Below, in pieces: positions 15,724 through 24,882 of a DNA stretch of 64,000 nucleotides. Origin of the DNA: Marinospirillum minutulum DSM 6287 (GTDB taxonomy: Bacteria > Pseudomonadota > Gammaproteobacteria > Pseudomonadales > Halomonadaceae); NCBI RefSeq assembly GCF_000422325.1, contig NZ_KE383818.1:124001-188000 (forward strand), read 5' to 3'. Position numbers and translations under genes: made by a program. Below the pieces are notes generated by a model. That model did no database searches and was not told the origin of the DNA. It saw only the letters and a list, made by a program, of their open reading frames with translations. How positions within the stretch are numbered: the first letter of the stretch is position 1; the number at the start of each line of letters is the position of its first letter.

Positions 15724-17220
15724 ATGACAACCCCGACTACCCCTGATTTAGAAGAAGAGAATAAGCTAGTAGCAGAACGCCGCACTAAGTTAGCGGCGCG
15801 ACGCGAACAGGGTAATGCTTTTCCTAACACTTTTCGCCGTGATGCCTACGCTGGTGACTTACAGCGCGAGCTAGGTGAGAAAACCAAAGAAGAATTAGCC
15901 GAACTAAATAAGCGCGTTAAGGTTGCTGGCCGCATTATGCGGATGCGTGGCCCTTTTATTGTTATTCAAGATGCCAGTGGTCAAATTCAGCTTTATGTTA
16001 ATAAAAAAGGCTTAGCAGAAGAACAGCAGCAAGACATTAAAACTTGGGATATTGGTGATTTAGTTGCTGCTGAAGGTGTTATGCACCTTTCAGGTAAAGG
16101 CGATTTGTACGTCTTTATTGAAGAAAGCCAGCTACTCACTAAAAGCTTGCGTCCGCTGCCCGATAAGTTTCATGGTTTGTCCGATACCGAAATTCGCTAT
16201 CGCCAGCGCTATGTTGATTTAATCGTTAACCCAGAATCACGTGCTACTTTCAAAGCCCGTTCTAAAATTATTAGCGGTATTCGCCGCTTTATGGAAGACC
16301 ACGAGTTTATGGAAGTAGAAACGCCCATGCTGCAAGCCATTCCTGGTGGTGCTACGGCACGTCCTTTTGTAACTCACCATAATGCGCTAGACCAAGATAT
16401 GTACCTACGTATTGCACCAGAGCTTTATTTGAAGCGTTTGGTGGTGGGTGGCTTTGAAAGGGTTTATGAAATTAACCGCAACTTCCGTAACGAGGGGCTT
16501 TCAACCCGCCATAACCCAGAATTCACCATGATAGAGTTCTATTGGGCTTATGCCGATTACCAAGAGTTAATGACCTTTACCGAACAGCTATTAAAAGCGC
16601 TAGCAGAAGAAGTGTTAGGTACTACGCAAGTACCTTATCAGGGTGAAGTTTATGACTTTGGCAAACCCTTTGAGCGCCTAACCATGAAAGAAGCCATTAT
16701 TAAACATGGTAAAGGCATTAGTGAAGCAGATTTAGCGACCCGTGAAGCAGCAGCGGCAGTAGCAAAAAGCCTGAAAATTGAAGTGCAAGCCATTTGGGGC
16801 TTGGGCCGTATTATTACCGAAATTTTTGAAGAAGTAGCGGAAACTCAGTTGCGACAGCCAACCTTTATTACTGCCTACCCAGCTGAAGTATCGCCCTTGG
16901 CACGCCGTAATGATGAAGACCCAGAAGTAACCGATCGCTTTGAATTCTTTATTGGTGGCCGTGAAATTGCCAATGGTTTCTCGGAATTAAACGATGCAGA
17001 AGACCAGCGAGACCGTTTCTTAGAACAGGTAGCCGAAAAAGAAGCGGGTGACGATGAAGCCATGTTCTACGATGCCGACTATATACGCGCCCTAGAATAC
17101 GGTATGCCGCCGACAGCAGGTGAAGGGATAGGTATTGACAGGCTAGTGATGATTTTCACTGATAGCCCGTCGATTCGTGATGTATTGCTTTTCCCTGCCA
17201 TGCGCCCAGAAGTTGATTAG
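15724..17220 (+). CDS. lysS: Lysyl-tRNA synthetase, class II
   Basis: LysRS charges tRNA-Lys. The 498-aa protein has an N-terminal OB-fold anticodon-binding domain (about 60-150, [17 protein letters not shown]) and a class II catalytic core. Motif 1 surrounds [16 protein letters not shown], motif 2 is [18 protein letters not shown], and motif 3 is [20 protein letters not shown]. Length and order match the bacterial class II enzyme. It follows prfB by 4 bp and is convergent with ppx. Confidence 0.98.
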   Translation: MTTPTTPDLEEENKLVAERRTKLAARREQGNAFPNTFRRDAYAGDLQRELGEKTKEELAELNKRVKVAGRIMRMRGPFIVIQDASGQIQLYVNKKGLAEEQQQDIKTWDIGDLVAAEGVMHLSGKGDLYVFIEESQLLTKSLRPLPDKFHGLSDTEIRYRQRYVDLIVNPESRATFKARSKIISGIRRFMEDHEFMEVETPMLQAIPGGATARPFVTHHNALDQDMYLRIAPELYLKRLVVGGFERVYEINRNFRNEGLSTRHNPEFTMIEFYWAYADYQELMTFTEQLLKALAEEVLGTTQVPYQGEVYDFGKPFERLTMKEAIIKHGKGISEADLATREAAAAVAKSLKIEVQAIWGLGRIITEIFEEVAETQLRQPTFITAYPAEVSPLARRNDEDPEVTDRFEFFIGGREIANGFSELNDAEDQRDRFLEQVAEKEAGDDEAMFYDADYIRALEYGMPPTAGEGIGIDRLVMIFTDSPSIRDVLLFPAMRPEVD

Positions 17221-17242
17221 GTGTTAGCTTTAAGTAGCAAAT

Positions 17243-17284
17243 AAGAAGCAGGCTAGCTAAAACCTAGCTCAAAGCCTGCTTCTT
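17243..17284 (+). terminator. Probable lysS terminator hairpin
   Basis: An 11-bp perfect stem (AAGAAGCAGGC and GCCTGCTTCTT) around a 20-nt loop lies 23 bp after lysS and overlaps the last codons of the convergent ppx. The following T tract is weak. Confidence 0.5.
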
Positions 17285-18782
17285 CTAAATAAGCTGCTTC
17301 TGCTTCTAAATCATTTCTTAATAAAGGTTGTTCTTCCAGCCAGCCCTCAGCAAAGGTTAGCTGCATGGCTTCCTTAGAATTACTGTTATCGATACTGATA
17401 CGAAAATCTAAAAAAGGCGTTTCAGGGCGGCTAGGGTGGAGCAATACAGCTAAGCGCAATAAGCGTGCTAAACGCTGTAGTTTTAATTGATCTTCAGGTG
17501 TAAAAATACTGAATTCCGCTAAAGGGAATTTACGGCGGTGACAACGAATTAAAACAGAAACCATTTGTTGTTGTGGGCGGGTAAAACCGGCTAAATCGGC
17601 ATAGCGCACCAAATAAGCCCCGTGTTTATGGTATTGCGTATGGGCTACACTTAAACCAATTTCATGCAAAATACTTGCCCATTCCAGCTTGTTGCGCCAT
17701 TTTTGACCAGCTAAGCCCCAAGTGTTGGCAACCTGATCTAAAGCATGAAGTGCCGCAGTGGTTACTAGGTGACTTTGTGAGTTATCTATTTGAAAACGCT
17801 CAGACACAGACCTAACAGTACGAACACGCACATCTTCATCTGTACCATTGCCTAATAATTCGTAAAGCACCCCTTCACGTAGTGCACCATCGGAATACTC
17901 CATGCTACTAATGTCTAGGGCTTCAAAAAGTGCAAGGCAGATAGCTAAACCAGCAGGTACAAGACTGACTCTTTCTGGGCGAATGCCATAGACAACCCAT
18001 TGTTCTGGGCTACCTGTTGCTAGCAGGTCTTGGTAGAGCTGTTTTAAACCAGCTAAAGTAAGGGTGGCGAACTTACCCTTGCCAAGAATAAGTGACAGGG
18101 TTTTCATGCTGCCAGAGCTACCGTGTGCTAGTTGCCAGCCTTTATTGCAAAAGCGTTTTTGAATATGCAGCAGTTCGCCACGCGCTGCTAGGTAAGCTTT
18201 TTGGAAGTCGATAGCGTTAACTGTTGGACTAGTAAAATAACGGCTTGCATAACTAACACAGCCCATGTGCAGGCTTTCAAGTAGTAGAGGGTCTTTGCCT
18301 TCACCGATTATAAATTCAGTACTGCCACCACCTATATCAACGACTAGGCGCCTTTCAGTTACCTTGGGATTAGAGTTAACCACACCAACATAAATTAAAC
18401 GCGCTTCTTCACGGCCAGCAATAATTTCAATGGGAAACCCTAAAATTTCTTCTGCCCTAACAATAAACTCTTTAGCATTGTGCGCCGCTCTAAGGGTATT
18501 GGTGGCCACTAGTGTGACCTGGCTTTCGTTTAGTCCTTGTAAGAAAGGTGCCATTAGCTTCAAACAGGCTAAGCCACGCTGCTGAGCTGCTTCACTTAAG
18601 TGGTTGTTGGCATCTAAGCCCGCAGCTAGTTGAACCTTTTCGCCCATACGCTTAATAACACTGAGTTCACCTTTTACTTTACGTGCTAGTAACAGGTGGA
18701 AGCTATTAGACCCTAAATCTAATGAAGCAACCAAGTCGCCTTCTGATAGGGTATCTAAGCTAGTTGTGGGCTTGTTGGTCAT
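17253..18782 (-). CDS. ppx: Exopolyphosphatase / pppGpp phosphatase family
   Basis: Ppx removes phosphate from the ends of polyphosphate chains, and the related GppA hydrolyses pppGpp. The 509-aa protein has the ASKHA ATPase fold signatures: ASLDLGSNSFHLLLA near residue 19 and VVDIGGGSTEFI near 140, the phosphate-binding loop. The C-terminal half carries an HD-like helical domain (HALDQV, ILHEIGLSVAHTQYHKHG). The length fits Ppx. The ATG at 18782 is chosen over an upstream TTG that lacks a ribosome binding site. It stands alone rather than beside ppk1. Confidence 0.93.
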   Translation of the reverse strand: MTNKPTTSLDTLSEGDLVASLDLGSNSFHLLLARKVKGELSVIKRMGEKVQLAAGLDANNHLSEAAQQRGLACLKLMAPFLQGLNESQVTLVATNTLRAAHNAKEFIVRAEEILGFPIEIIAGREEARLIYVGVVNSNPKVTERRLVVDIGGGSTEFIIGEGKDPLLLESLHMGCVSYASRYFTSPTVNAIDFQKAYLAARGELLHIQKRFCNKGWQLAHGSSGSMKTLSLILGKGKFATLTLAGLKQLYQDLLATGSPEQWVVYGIRPERVSLVPAGLAICLALFEALDISSMEYSDGALREGVLYELLGNGTDEDVRVRTVRSVSERFQIDNSQSHLVTTAALHALDQVANTWGLAGQKWRNKLEWASILHEIGLSVAHTQYHKHGAYLVRYADLAGFTRPQQQMVSVLIRCHRRKFPLAEFSIFTPEDQLKLQRLARLLRLAVLLHPSRPETPFLDFRISIDNSNSKEAMQLTFAEGWLEEQPLLRNDLEAEAAYLEEAGFELGFS

Positions 18783-18939
18783 AAAAATTATCCATAGCGC
18801 AAGGATCAAGGGAGTCGTTTGAGCGCAAAGATAACATCAAAAGACTTAAGTTTATATTCTTACGGCTTCAGGTGAGCTAAAGAGGGTGATATGATGCATT
18901 ATATTATTTGATGAATAAGTTCCCAATGGAGAACCGACT

Positions 18940-19266
18940 ATGAGTGCTAACATCCTCAATACTAGTGATGCAAACTTCGAAGACGATGTAGTAAAAGCAG
19001 AACTTCCCGTTCTGGTTGACTACTGGGCAGAATGGTGTGGTCCATGCAAAATGATCGCTCCTGTTTTAGAAGAAGTTGCCAGCGAGTACGAAGGCCGCTT
19101 AGCTGTTTGTAAGCTAAATATTGATGAAAACACCGATACCCCAGCACGTTTTGGTATTCGTGGCATTCCTACCTTAATGATTTTTAAAGGTGGTGAGATA
19201 GTAGCAACCAAGGTAGGCGCACTATCTAAGTCTCAGTTATCTGCTTTTGTAGACGCTAATCTATAA
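18940..19266 (+). CDS. trxA: Thioredoxin 1
   Basis: This 108-aa cytosolic disulfide reductase carries the active site WCGPCK (C33, C36) and the cis-proline loop [10 protein letters not shown]. It has normal thioredoxin length and no signal peptide. GGAGA lies 8 bases before the ATG. It precedes rho by 314 bp, the conserved gammaproteobacterial order. A hairpin 14 bp after the stop may end its transcript. Confidence 0.98.
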   Translation: MSANILNTSDANFEDDVVKAELPVLVDYWAEWCGPCKMIAPVLEEVASEYEGRLAVCKLNIDENTDTPARFGIRGIPTLMIFKGGEIVATKVGALSKSQLSAFVDANL

Positions 19267-19280
19267 TTGCAATAATAAGC

Positions 19281-19319
19281 TCTGCACGCAAAAACTCTAA
19301 TTAAAGTGTTGCGTGCAGA
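19281..19319 (+). terminator. Hairpin after trxA
   Basis: A perfect 11-bp stem (TCTGCACGCAA and TTGCGTGCAGA) with a 17-nt loop lies 14 bp after the trxA stop. There is no U tract, so this may be an mRNA 3'-end stabiliser or part of the rho leader rather than a strict intrinsic terminator. Confidence 0.45.
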
Positions 19320-19325
19320 AACAGC

Positions 19326-19460
19326 TTAAGGCAAGATAGACCTCGCTTGGTGCAGCAAGGCTTTATTCAGCACCGTTTTTAATTTTCTTTCCGCATCAAA
19401 TCGTACCAAACGAATGTTACGGAATAGCCGACCTGCCCTTAGTGCTTCAATAGCAACCAA
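19326..19460 (-). pseudogene. Possible coding remnant in the trxA-rho spacer
   Basis: The 314-bp trxA-rho spacer contains a 44-codon minus-strand frame from a TTG at 19460. Its composition is protein-like (for example GRLFRNIRLVRFDAERKLKT). A second minus-strand frame just upstream (KINRLSEALIAHSDWLLLKH, stop near 19442) looks as if it continues the same protein out of frame. Together these could be the decayed end of a lost gene. No family is recognised and there is no ribosome binding site. Confidence 0.3.
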
Positions 19461-19580
19461 TCAGAATGAGCAATAAGCGCCTCGCTCAATCTATTAATCT
19501 TTTGTGCAAGCTCGGTAAATTACTTATCCACCGCCTTACACGGACATTATCTTCTAGTAAGATCACCTATATAAAAACCC

Positions 19581-20840
19581 ATGAATCTGACCGAACTCAA
19601 GCAGAAATCCGTTACTGAACTAATGGACATAGCCAACGAGATGGGCATCGAACACGTTGCGCGTACTCGTAAACAGGACATCATCTTTGGAATTCTTAAG
19701 CGCCATGCTAAAAGTGGTGAAGATATCTACGGTGATGGCGTACTGGAAATTTTGCAGGATGGCTTCGGCTTTCTGCGCTCATCAGACTCCTCTTACTTAG
19801 CTGGGCCCGATGATATCTATGTTTCACCCAGCCAAATTCGCCGATTTAATTTACGTAAAGGCGACAGTATTGCAGGTAAAATACGACCACCTAAAGACGG
19901 TGAACGTTATTTTGCACTACTTAAAGTTGATTCCATTAATTTTGACCGCCCAGACAACGCCAAGCATAAAATCCTCTTTGAAAACCTAACCCCTTTATTT
20001 CCAGATGAACGCATGATTATGGAAGTGGGTAACGGTTCTAGCGAAGATTTAACTGCTCGAATTATTGATTTAGTTTCACCCATAGGTAAAGGTCAGCGTG
20101 GCTTAATTGTTTCTCCGCCTAAAGCCGGTAAAACATTAATGCTACAAAATGTAGCCAATTCAATTAAACGTAATAATCCTGAATGCCATTTAATTGTTTT
20201 ATTAATTGATGAGCGCCCAGAAGAAGTAACTGAAATGCAGCGCACTGTGCGCGGTGAGGTGGTTGCTTCTACTTTTGATGAACCACCAGCGCGTCACGTT
20301 CAAGTTGCTGAAATGGTTATCGAAAAAGCTAAGCGTTTGGTTGAACACAAGCTAGACGTTATTATTCTTTTAGACTCGATTACCCGTTTAGCGCGTGCTT
20401 ACAACACGGTTATTCCTAGCTCTGGCAAGGTTTTAACCGGTGGTGTTGATGCACATGCTTTAGAAAAGCCTAAGCGTTTCTTTGGTGCTGCACGTAATAT
20501 TGAAGAAGGCGGTAGCTTAACCATTATCGCTACAGCTTTGGTTGATACTGGCTCGAAGATGGATGAAGTTATTTTTGAAGAGTTTAAGGGTACGGGTAAT
20601 ATGGAAGTACACCTAGACCGTAAAGTAGCTGAAAAACGTATCTATCCTGCTATCAATATTCGTCGTTCTGGCACACGCCGTGAAGATTTACTAGCCACTG
20701 AAGAAGAGCTACAGCGTATGTGGATTCTACGCAAGCTGCTTAATCCTATGGAAGACGTGGCTGCCACTGAATTCTTGGTTGATCGCTTAAAAAGCACTAA
20801 AATCAATATGGAATTTTTTGAGGCGATGAAGCGTAAGTAA
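19581..20840 (+). CDS. rho: Transcription termination factor Rho
   Basis: Rho is the hexameric RNA-dependent ATPase that ends many transcripts. The 419-aa protein has the N-terminal helical domain, the cold-shock-like RNA-binding fold ([19 protein letters not shown], about 60-78) and the RecA-type core with Walker [12 protein letters not shown] (178-188). The Q-loop and R-loop regions are intact ([20 protein letters not shown]). The size is standard. The long leader between trxA and rho suits the autogenous control known for rho, but no specific signal was identified. Confidence 0.98.
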   Translation: MNLTELKQKSVTELMDIANEMGIEHVARTRKQDIIFGILKRHAKSGEDIYGDGVLEILQDGFGFLRSSDSSYLAGPDDIYVSPSQIRRFNLRKGDSIAGKIRPPKDGERYFALLKVDSINFDRPDNAKHKILFENLTPLFPDERMIMEVGNGSSEDLTARIIDLVSPIGKGQRGLIVSPPKAGKTLMLQNVANSIKRNNPECHLIVLLIDERPEEVTEMQRTVRGEVVASTFDEPPARHVQVAEMVIEKAKRLVEHKLDVIILLDSITRLARAYNTVIPSSGKVLTGGVDAHALEKPKRFFGAARNIEEGGSLTIIATALVDTGSKMDEVIFEEFKGTGNMEVHLDRKVAEKRIYPAINIRRSGTRREDLLATEEELQRMWILRKLLNPMEDVAATEFLVDRLKSTKINMEFFEAMKRK

Positions 20841-20859
20841 CTAAGCAGCTAAATTTAAT

Positions 20860-20953
20860 TTAGAGAAGCCATTTTCAGGGCGCTGTGAATACTTCCATGT
20901 AAGCTCTACTGCAGCATCCCTGCTGCAGAAGCCTGAAAACTAGTCTTCTCTAA
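20860..20953. repeat. REP-like two-tier hairpin element
   Basis: TTAGAGAAG (20860-20868) pairs with CTTCTCTAA (20945-20953), and TTTTCAGG (20872-20879) with CCTGAAAA (20932-20939). An inner hairpin CTGCAGCA-TCCC-TGCTGCAG occupies 20909-20928. The internal GCGCTGTGAATACTTCCATG resembles interspersed palindromic repeats that I recall from gammaproteobacterial intergenic regions. It lies just after rho. No second copy was noticed in the window. Confidence 0.5.
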
Positions 20954-21031
20954 CTTACTACCTGCGATTGGTACGGAAGACACAAGCATTAAAGCTTATG
21001 CCTACTTGAGCGGCAGTAAATAAGTAATTTT

Positions 21032-21058
21032 AAGGCAAGCCTTCTGGCTTGCCTTTTG
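21032..21058 (+). terminator. Rho-independent terminator downstream of rho
   Basis: A 10-bp stem (AAGGCAAGCC and GGCTTGCCTT) with a TTCT loop is followed by a short T run. It ends 24 bp before the ubiD start, so it probably separates rho transcription from ubiD. Confidence 0.75.
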
Positions 21059-21082
21059 CACATTAAGAGGTTTTAAATCCAG

Positions 21083-22552
21083 ATGATTTATAAGGATTTA
21101 CGCGACTTTATCCAGCAGCTTGAAGCAAGGGGCTTGTTGAAGCGGGTTCAGCAGGAGGTAGATCCTTATTTGGAAATGACCGAAATTGCCGACCGTACTT
21201 TGCGTGCTGGTGGCCCTGCTATTTTGTTTGAAAACCCCAAAGGCCATACCCTGCCAGTTTTGGCTAACTTGTTTGGTACAACTGAACGAGTGGCTTTGGG
21301 TATGGGTGCTGAATCGACCGAAGCGCTGCGTGAAATTGGTAAGTTATTAGCCTATTTAAAAGAGCCAGACCCGCCCAAGGGTTTGAAAGACGCTTGGGAA
21401 AAACTGCCTATTTTCAAAAAAGTACTCACCATGAGCCCTAAGGTGCTAAAAAAAGCACCCTGCCAAGAAGTAATTCTTGAAGGCGATGAGGTGGATCTTT
21501 ATAAACTACCCATCATGCACTGCTGGCCAGGCGATGCAGCGCCGTTAGTAACCTGGCCTTTGGTGATTACTCAGGGTAAAAAAGATGGTCGTGAAAACCT
21601 GGGTATTTATCGCCAGCAATTATTAGCCAAAAATAAGCTAATTATGCGTTGGTTAGCCCACCGTGGTGGTGCGTTAGACTTCCAAAAATTCTGCCGTGAA
21701 AACCCTGGCAAGCGCTTCCCTGTTTGTGTGGCTTTGGGCGCAGACCCTGCCACTATTTTAGGTGCGGTAACGCCTGTGCCCGACACCCTGTCTGAATATG
21801 CTTTTGCTGGTTTATTACGTGGCACTAAAACGGAACTGGTTAAATCCATTGGTTATGACTTGCGTGTGCCTGCTTCAGCAGAAATTATTTTAGAAGGTTA
21901 TATCGAGCCGGGTGAACTAGCGCCTGAAGGCCCTTTTGGTGACCATACTGGCTATTATAATGAAGTGGATGACTTTCCTGTGTTTACGGTGGAACGCATT
22001 ACCCGCCGTAAAGATGCTATTTATCATTCTACCTACACTGGCCGTCCACCCGATGAGCCAGCGATTTTAGGTGTGGCACTCAACGAAGTGTTTGTGCCTA
22101 TTCTGCAAAAACAATTCCCAGAAATTACTGATTTTTACCTGCCGCCGGAAGGTTGCTCTTACCGTATGGCCGTAGTGACCATTAAAAAACAATACCCAGG
22201 CCACGCTAAGCGGGTGATGTTGGGTGTGTGGAGTTTTTTACGTCAGTTTATGTACACCAAGTTTGTAATAGTCACAGACGATGATATTAACGCCCGCGAC
22301 TGGAAGGATGTGATTTGGGCGATTACTACACGGATGGACCCTTCTCGCGATACGGTATTAATTGATAACACACCCATTGATTATTTAGATTTTGCTTCAC
22401 CTGTTTCTGGCTTGGGTTCAAAAATGGGTATGGATGCTACCAATAAATGGCCGGGTGAAACCGACCGAGAATGGGGTACTTGCATAACTATGACCGAAGA
22501 AGTGAAAACCCGTGTTGATAGTATTTGGGATGAGCTAGGTTTAGATAGCTAA
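21083..22552 (+). CDS. ubiD: 4-hydroxy-3-polyprenylbenzoate decarboxylase UbiD
   Basis: UbiD uses prenylated FMN made by UbiX to decarboxylate 4-hydroxy-3-polyprenylbenzoate in ubiquinone synthesis. The 489-aa length is normal. Recognisable blocks are the N-terminal [27 protein letters not shown] with the conserved glutamate, [14 protein letters not shown] and the C-terminal [17 protein letters not shown] lies upstream of the ATG. The flavin reductase gene fre follows after 35 bp, as in many gammaproteobacteria. Confidence 0.97.
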   Translation: MIYKDLRDFIQQLEARGLLKRVQQEVDPYLEMTEIADRTLRAGGPAILFENPKGHTLPVLANLFGTTERVALGMGAESTEALREIGKLLAYLKEPDPPKGLKDAWEKLPIFKKVLTMSPKVLKKAPCQEVILEGDEVDLYKLPIMHCWPGDAAPLVTWPLVITQGKKDGRENLGIYRQQLLAKNKLIMRWLAHRGGALDFQKFCRENPGKRFPVCVALGADPATILGAVTPVPDTLSEYAFAGLLRGTKTELVKSIGYDLRVPASAEIILEGYIEPGELAPEGPFGDHTGYYNEVDDFPVFTVERITRRKDAIYHSTYTGRPPDEPAILGVALNEVFVPILQKQFPEITDFYLPPEGCSYRMAVVTIKKQYPGHAKRVMLGVWSFLRQFMYTKFVIVTDDDINARDWKDVIWAITTRMDPSRDTVLIDNTPIDYLDFASPVSGLGSKMGMDATNKWPGETDREWGTCITMTEEVKTRVDSIWDELGLDS

Positions 22553-22587
22553 GTTTGGACAGTTAGTTAAAAAGATAAGGAAGAAGA

Positions 22588-23310
22588 ATGAATCAAGTTG
22601 TTTGCAGTGCAAGCCTTCACCAGTTGCAAGCCTTAACAGATAACGTTTACCGAGTAATCTTACAGCTTGAAAGCGCTGCTAACTTTCAGCCAGGCCAGTA
22701 CATGGAAATTCAGGTAGCTGGCAACCACTGGCAAGCGTTTTCATTGGCCTGCTTACCGGGAAGCAATCAAGTTGAGCTACACATTCAGCATTTGCCAGAA
22801 CGTGAAAACTCAGTAGCACTGTTTAAGCAGCTTAATTCAGGTGAACCCCTTCAAGTTCGTTTGGCTTCTGGTGAATGCACTTTACAGGGTAAAGATCGCC
22901 CACTGACGCTAGTGGCAGCTGGTACGGGCTTTGCACAAATTAAAGCCTTGGTAGAAAGCTTAATAGAAAAAAACTGGCAGTCAGCCGTTAATTTTTATTG
23001 GGCGGCTAAAAACCCAGCAGGGCTTTATGATTTAGAAACAGCCTTAGCTTGGCAAAATAAACTAGCAGATTTTACCCTGATTGCTATTGTCGAAGAAGCA
23101 CCCGAAGGTTGGCAGGGTGAAGTAGGGCGAGTAACCGATGTACTAGCCAATGATTACGATGAAGCCAATTCAGCCGCAACGCTTGAAGGTTTTATTTGTG
23201 GTTCACCTAATATGGTTTACGCCGTTGAAGACTTGTTAATGGAACAGGGTATGCCAGCGCGTGGCTTGCTTAGCGATGCACATGCCTATGCACCTAGAAG
23301 CTATGAATAG
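22588..23310 (+). CDS. fre: NAD(P)H-flavin reductase
   Basis: Fre reduces free FMN or riboflavin with NAD(P)H. The 240-aa protein has the ferredoxin-reductase fold: an N-terminal flavin-binding barrel (FQPGQYMEIQV near 36-46, HIQHLPERENSVALF) and a C-terminal nucleotide-binding domain (LVAAGTGFAQIKAL near 110-123, GFICGSPNMVYAVEDLL). Neighbouring UbiD depends on a modified FMN, which gives a plausible reason for the pairing. Its last 8 bp overlap the next gene (ATGAATAG). Confidence 0.93.
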   Translation: MNQVVCSASLHQLQALTDNVYRVILQLESAANFQPGQYMEIQVAGNHWQAFSLACLPGSNQVELHIQHLPERENSVALFKQLNSGEPLQVRLASGECTLQGKDRPLTLVAAGTGFAQIKALVESLIEKNWQSAVNFYWAAKNPAGLYDLETALAWQNKLADFTLIAIVEEAPEGWQGEVGRVTDVLANDYDEANSAATLEGFICGSPNMVYAVEDLLMEQGMPARGLLSDAHAYAPRSYE

Positions 23311-24034
23311 TAATTCTCCTGTTTTAATTACTGGTGCAGCCCAACGCAGCGGTTTACACCTAGCCAAACATTTACTAGCGGCTGGACAGCCGGTTATTTT
23401 TAGCTACCGCAGCCATAAAGCGGGCGTTGATGAGCTTATTGCTTTGGGCGCACAGGGCATTCAAGCCGATTTTGCGACTGATGAAGAGATACTGGCATTA
23501 ATTACTTCGGTAAAAAAGCAAACGCCTAGCTTAAGGGCGGTTATTCATAACGCTTCAGATTGGGCTGCTGACGAGCAAGACCTAAGTGACGCTGCCACGG
23601 TTTTTAGGCAAATGTTTCAAGTTCACCAACAAGCCCCTTTTTTAATTAACCTAGGGTTAGAGTCTTTACTTTTAGCTTGCGCAGAAAAAACTGGGCAGAT
23701 GACGGATATCATTCATTTAACCGATGATGTCGTGCGACGAGGCTCAAAAAAACATGCTGCCTACGTTGCTAGTAAGGCGGCTTTACAAAATTTAACGCTA
23801 TCCTTTGCAAGTCGTTTTGCACCCAAGATAAAAGTAAATGCTATAGCACCTGCATTACTAGCTTTTAACGAAGGTGATGACCTAGCCTACCAAAAAAAAG
23901 CGTTGGCTAAGTCACCTTTAGGCATAGCACCAGGCTTTAATGCACTAACTCAAACTGTCGAATTTCTACTAAATCAACCCTATATGACCGGTGCCGTTTT
24001 ACCCCTAAATGGCGGTCGACATTTGCAAGCTTAA
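23303..24034 (+). CDS. FolM-like short-chain dehydrogenase
   Basis: This is a 243-aa short-chain dehydrogenase/reductase resembling FolM, the dihydromonapterin reductase. It has an N-terminal cofactor loop with the FolM-style variant TGAAQRSGLHLAKHL instead of the ordinary TGxxxGIG. The active-site YVASKAALQNL and the C-terminal GAVLPLNGGRHL are also present. The start at 23303 is chosen inside the end of fre, since the in-frame start at 23261 would extend into fre without a family match. Coupling to fre suggests shared expression. Assignment to FolM rather than another pteridine reductase is moderately sure. Confidence 0.8.
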   Translation: MNSNSPVLITGAAQRSGLHLAKHLLAAGQPVIFSYRSHKAGVDELIALGAQGIQADFATDEEILALITSVKKQTPSLRAVIHNASDWAADEQDLSDAATVFRQMFQVHQQAPFLINLGLESLLLACAEKTGQMTDIIHLTDDVVRRGSKKHAAYVASKAALQNLTLSFASRFAPKIKVNAIAPALLAFNEGDDLAYQKKALAKSPLGIAPGFNALTQTVEFLLNQPYMTGAVLPLNGGRHLQA

Positions 24035-24118
24035 ATTAATGAATTGCATTGCTGTTAATCCAGTAGCGGTGTACATTTAATCATGGTTTTTATCTAAACT
24101 TTTAAGGTCTTTTTTGAC

Positions 24119-24817
24119 ATGAATTCAGAATATAAACAGCAGGACATGGACTACAACACAACAGAGGATACTGCACGAATTTATGAGAGTATTGCTAACC
24201 GCATGAACGGCTTTCTTTACCGTAGCCGCCATGACAAAAGCTTTACCATGCTTAATTTAGCGGGTGTTGTTAAAAAAGTAACAGGTTATTCTGAAAAAGA
24301 CCTATTAGATAATAATCGTCTTTCCTATATGTCACTGATACACCAGGATGACACAGAACGCTTAGATAGAGTAATCGCTCAAGGAATTAAAAATAAAGCT
24401 AACTGGAATGTCGATTATCGCATTAAGCGTGCAGATGGCACGATTCAGTGGGTTAATGAGCACGGCGGCCCTGTTTTTAATGACCTAGGCGAGGTTGCTT
24501 TTATAGAGGGCGTAATTGCCGATATTAGCCAGCGTAAAGCTGAAGAAAACGAACGCCATAAAAAAATGGAAGATGTAGGCGGAACGAGCAACCAAATCAT
24601 CAACCAAACACAAAAAATTCTGCAGGTACTAAAAACCTTAAAAATGCTGAGTTTAAATGCCAGCATTGAAGCTGCACGCGCTGGTGAAGCTGGTCGTGGC
24701 TTTGCCGTAGTAGCAGACCAAGTAAAAGAGCTAGCCGATGAAACAGGCAAGTCAGCACAATCCATTACCCAGCTAATGGGCGAGTTAGAAGCAAAATTAG
24801 TAGAAGCCAGTGACTAG
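24119..24817 (+). CDS. Soluble PAS protein with a short chemoreceptor signalling tip
   Basis: The 232-aa protein has no membrane segment. Residues about 30-145 are a PAS/PAC domain ([20 protein letters not shown] through [10 protein letters not shown]). The end carries the conserved chemoreceptor hairpin ([20 protein letters not shown], about 177-196), which contacts CheA and CheW. Only about 80 residues of signalling domain are present and the long methylation helices are missing, so it is a minimal or truncated chemoreceptor. AAGG lies about 11 bases before the ATG. No other che gene is nearby. Confidence 0.8.
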   Translation: MNSEYKQQDMDYNTTEDTARIYESIANRMNGFLYRSRHDKSFTMLNLAGVVKKVTGYSEKDLLDNNRLSYMSLIHQDDTERLDRVIAQGIKNKANWNVDYRIKRADGTIQWVNEHGGPVFNDLGEVAFIEGVIADISQRKAEENERHKKMEDVGGTSNQIINQTQKILQVLKTLKMLSLNASIEAARAGEAGRGFAVVADQVKELADETGKSAQSITQLMGELEAKLVEASD

Positions 24818-24882
24818 TCAGTAGCTGTATAAGAGCAGTTAAATAACAATAAGACAAAAAAGACTGATAAAGGGAGATTATT

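Noticed and set aside
23261-23302. Upstream start for the FolM-like gene
   Set aside because: The extra 14 residues lie in the fre coding region and have no family match. The ATG at 23303 overlaps the fre stop in the usual coupled manner.
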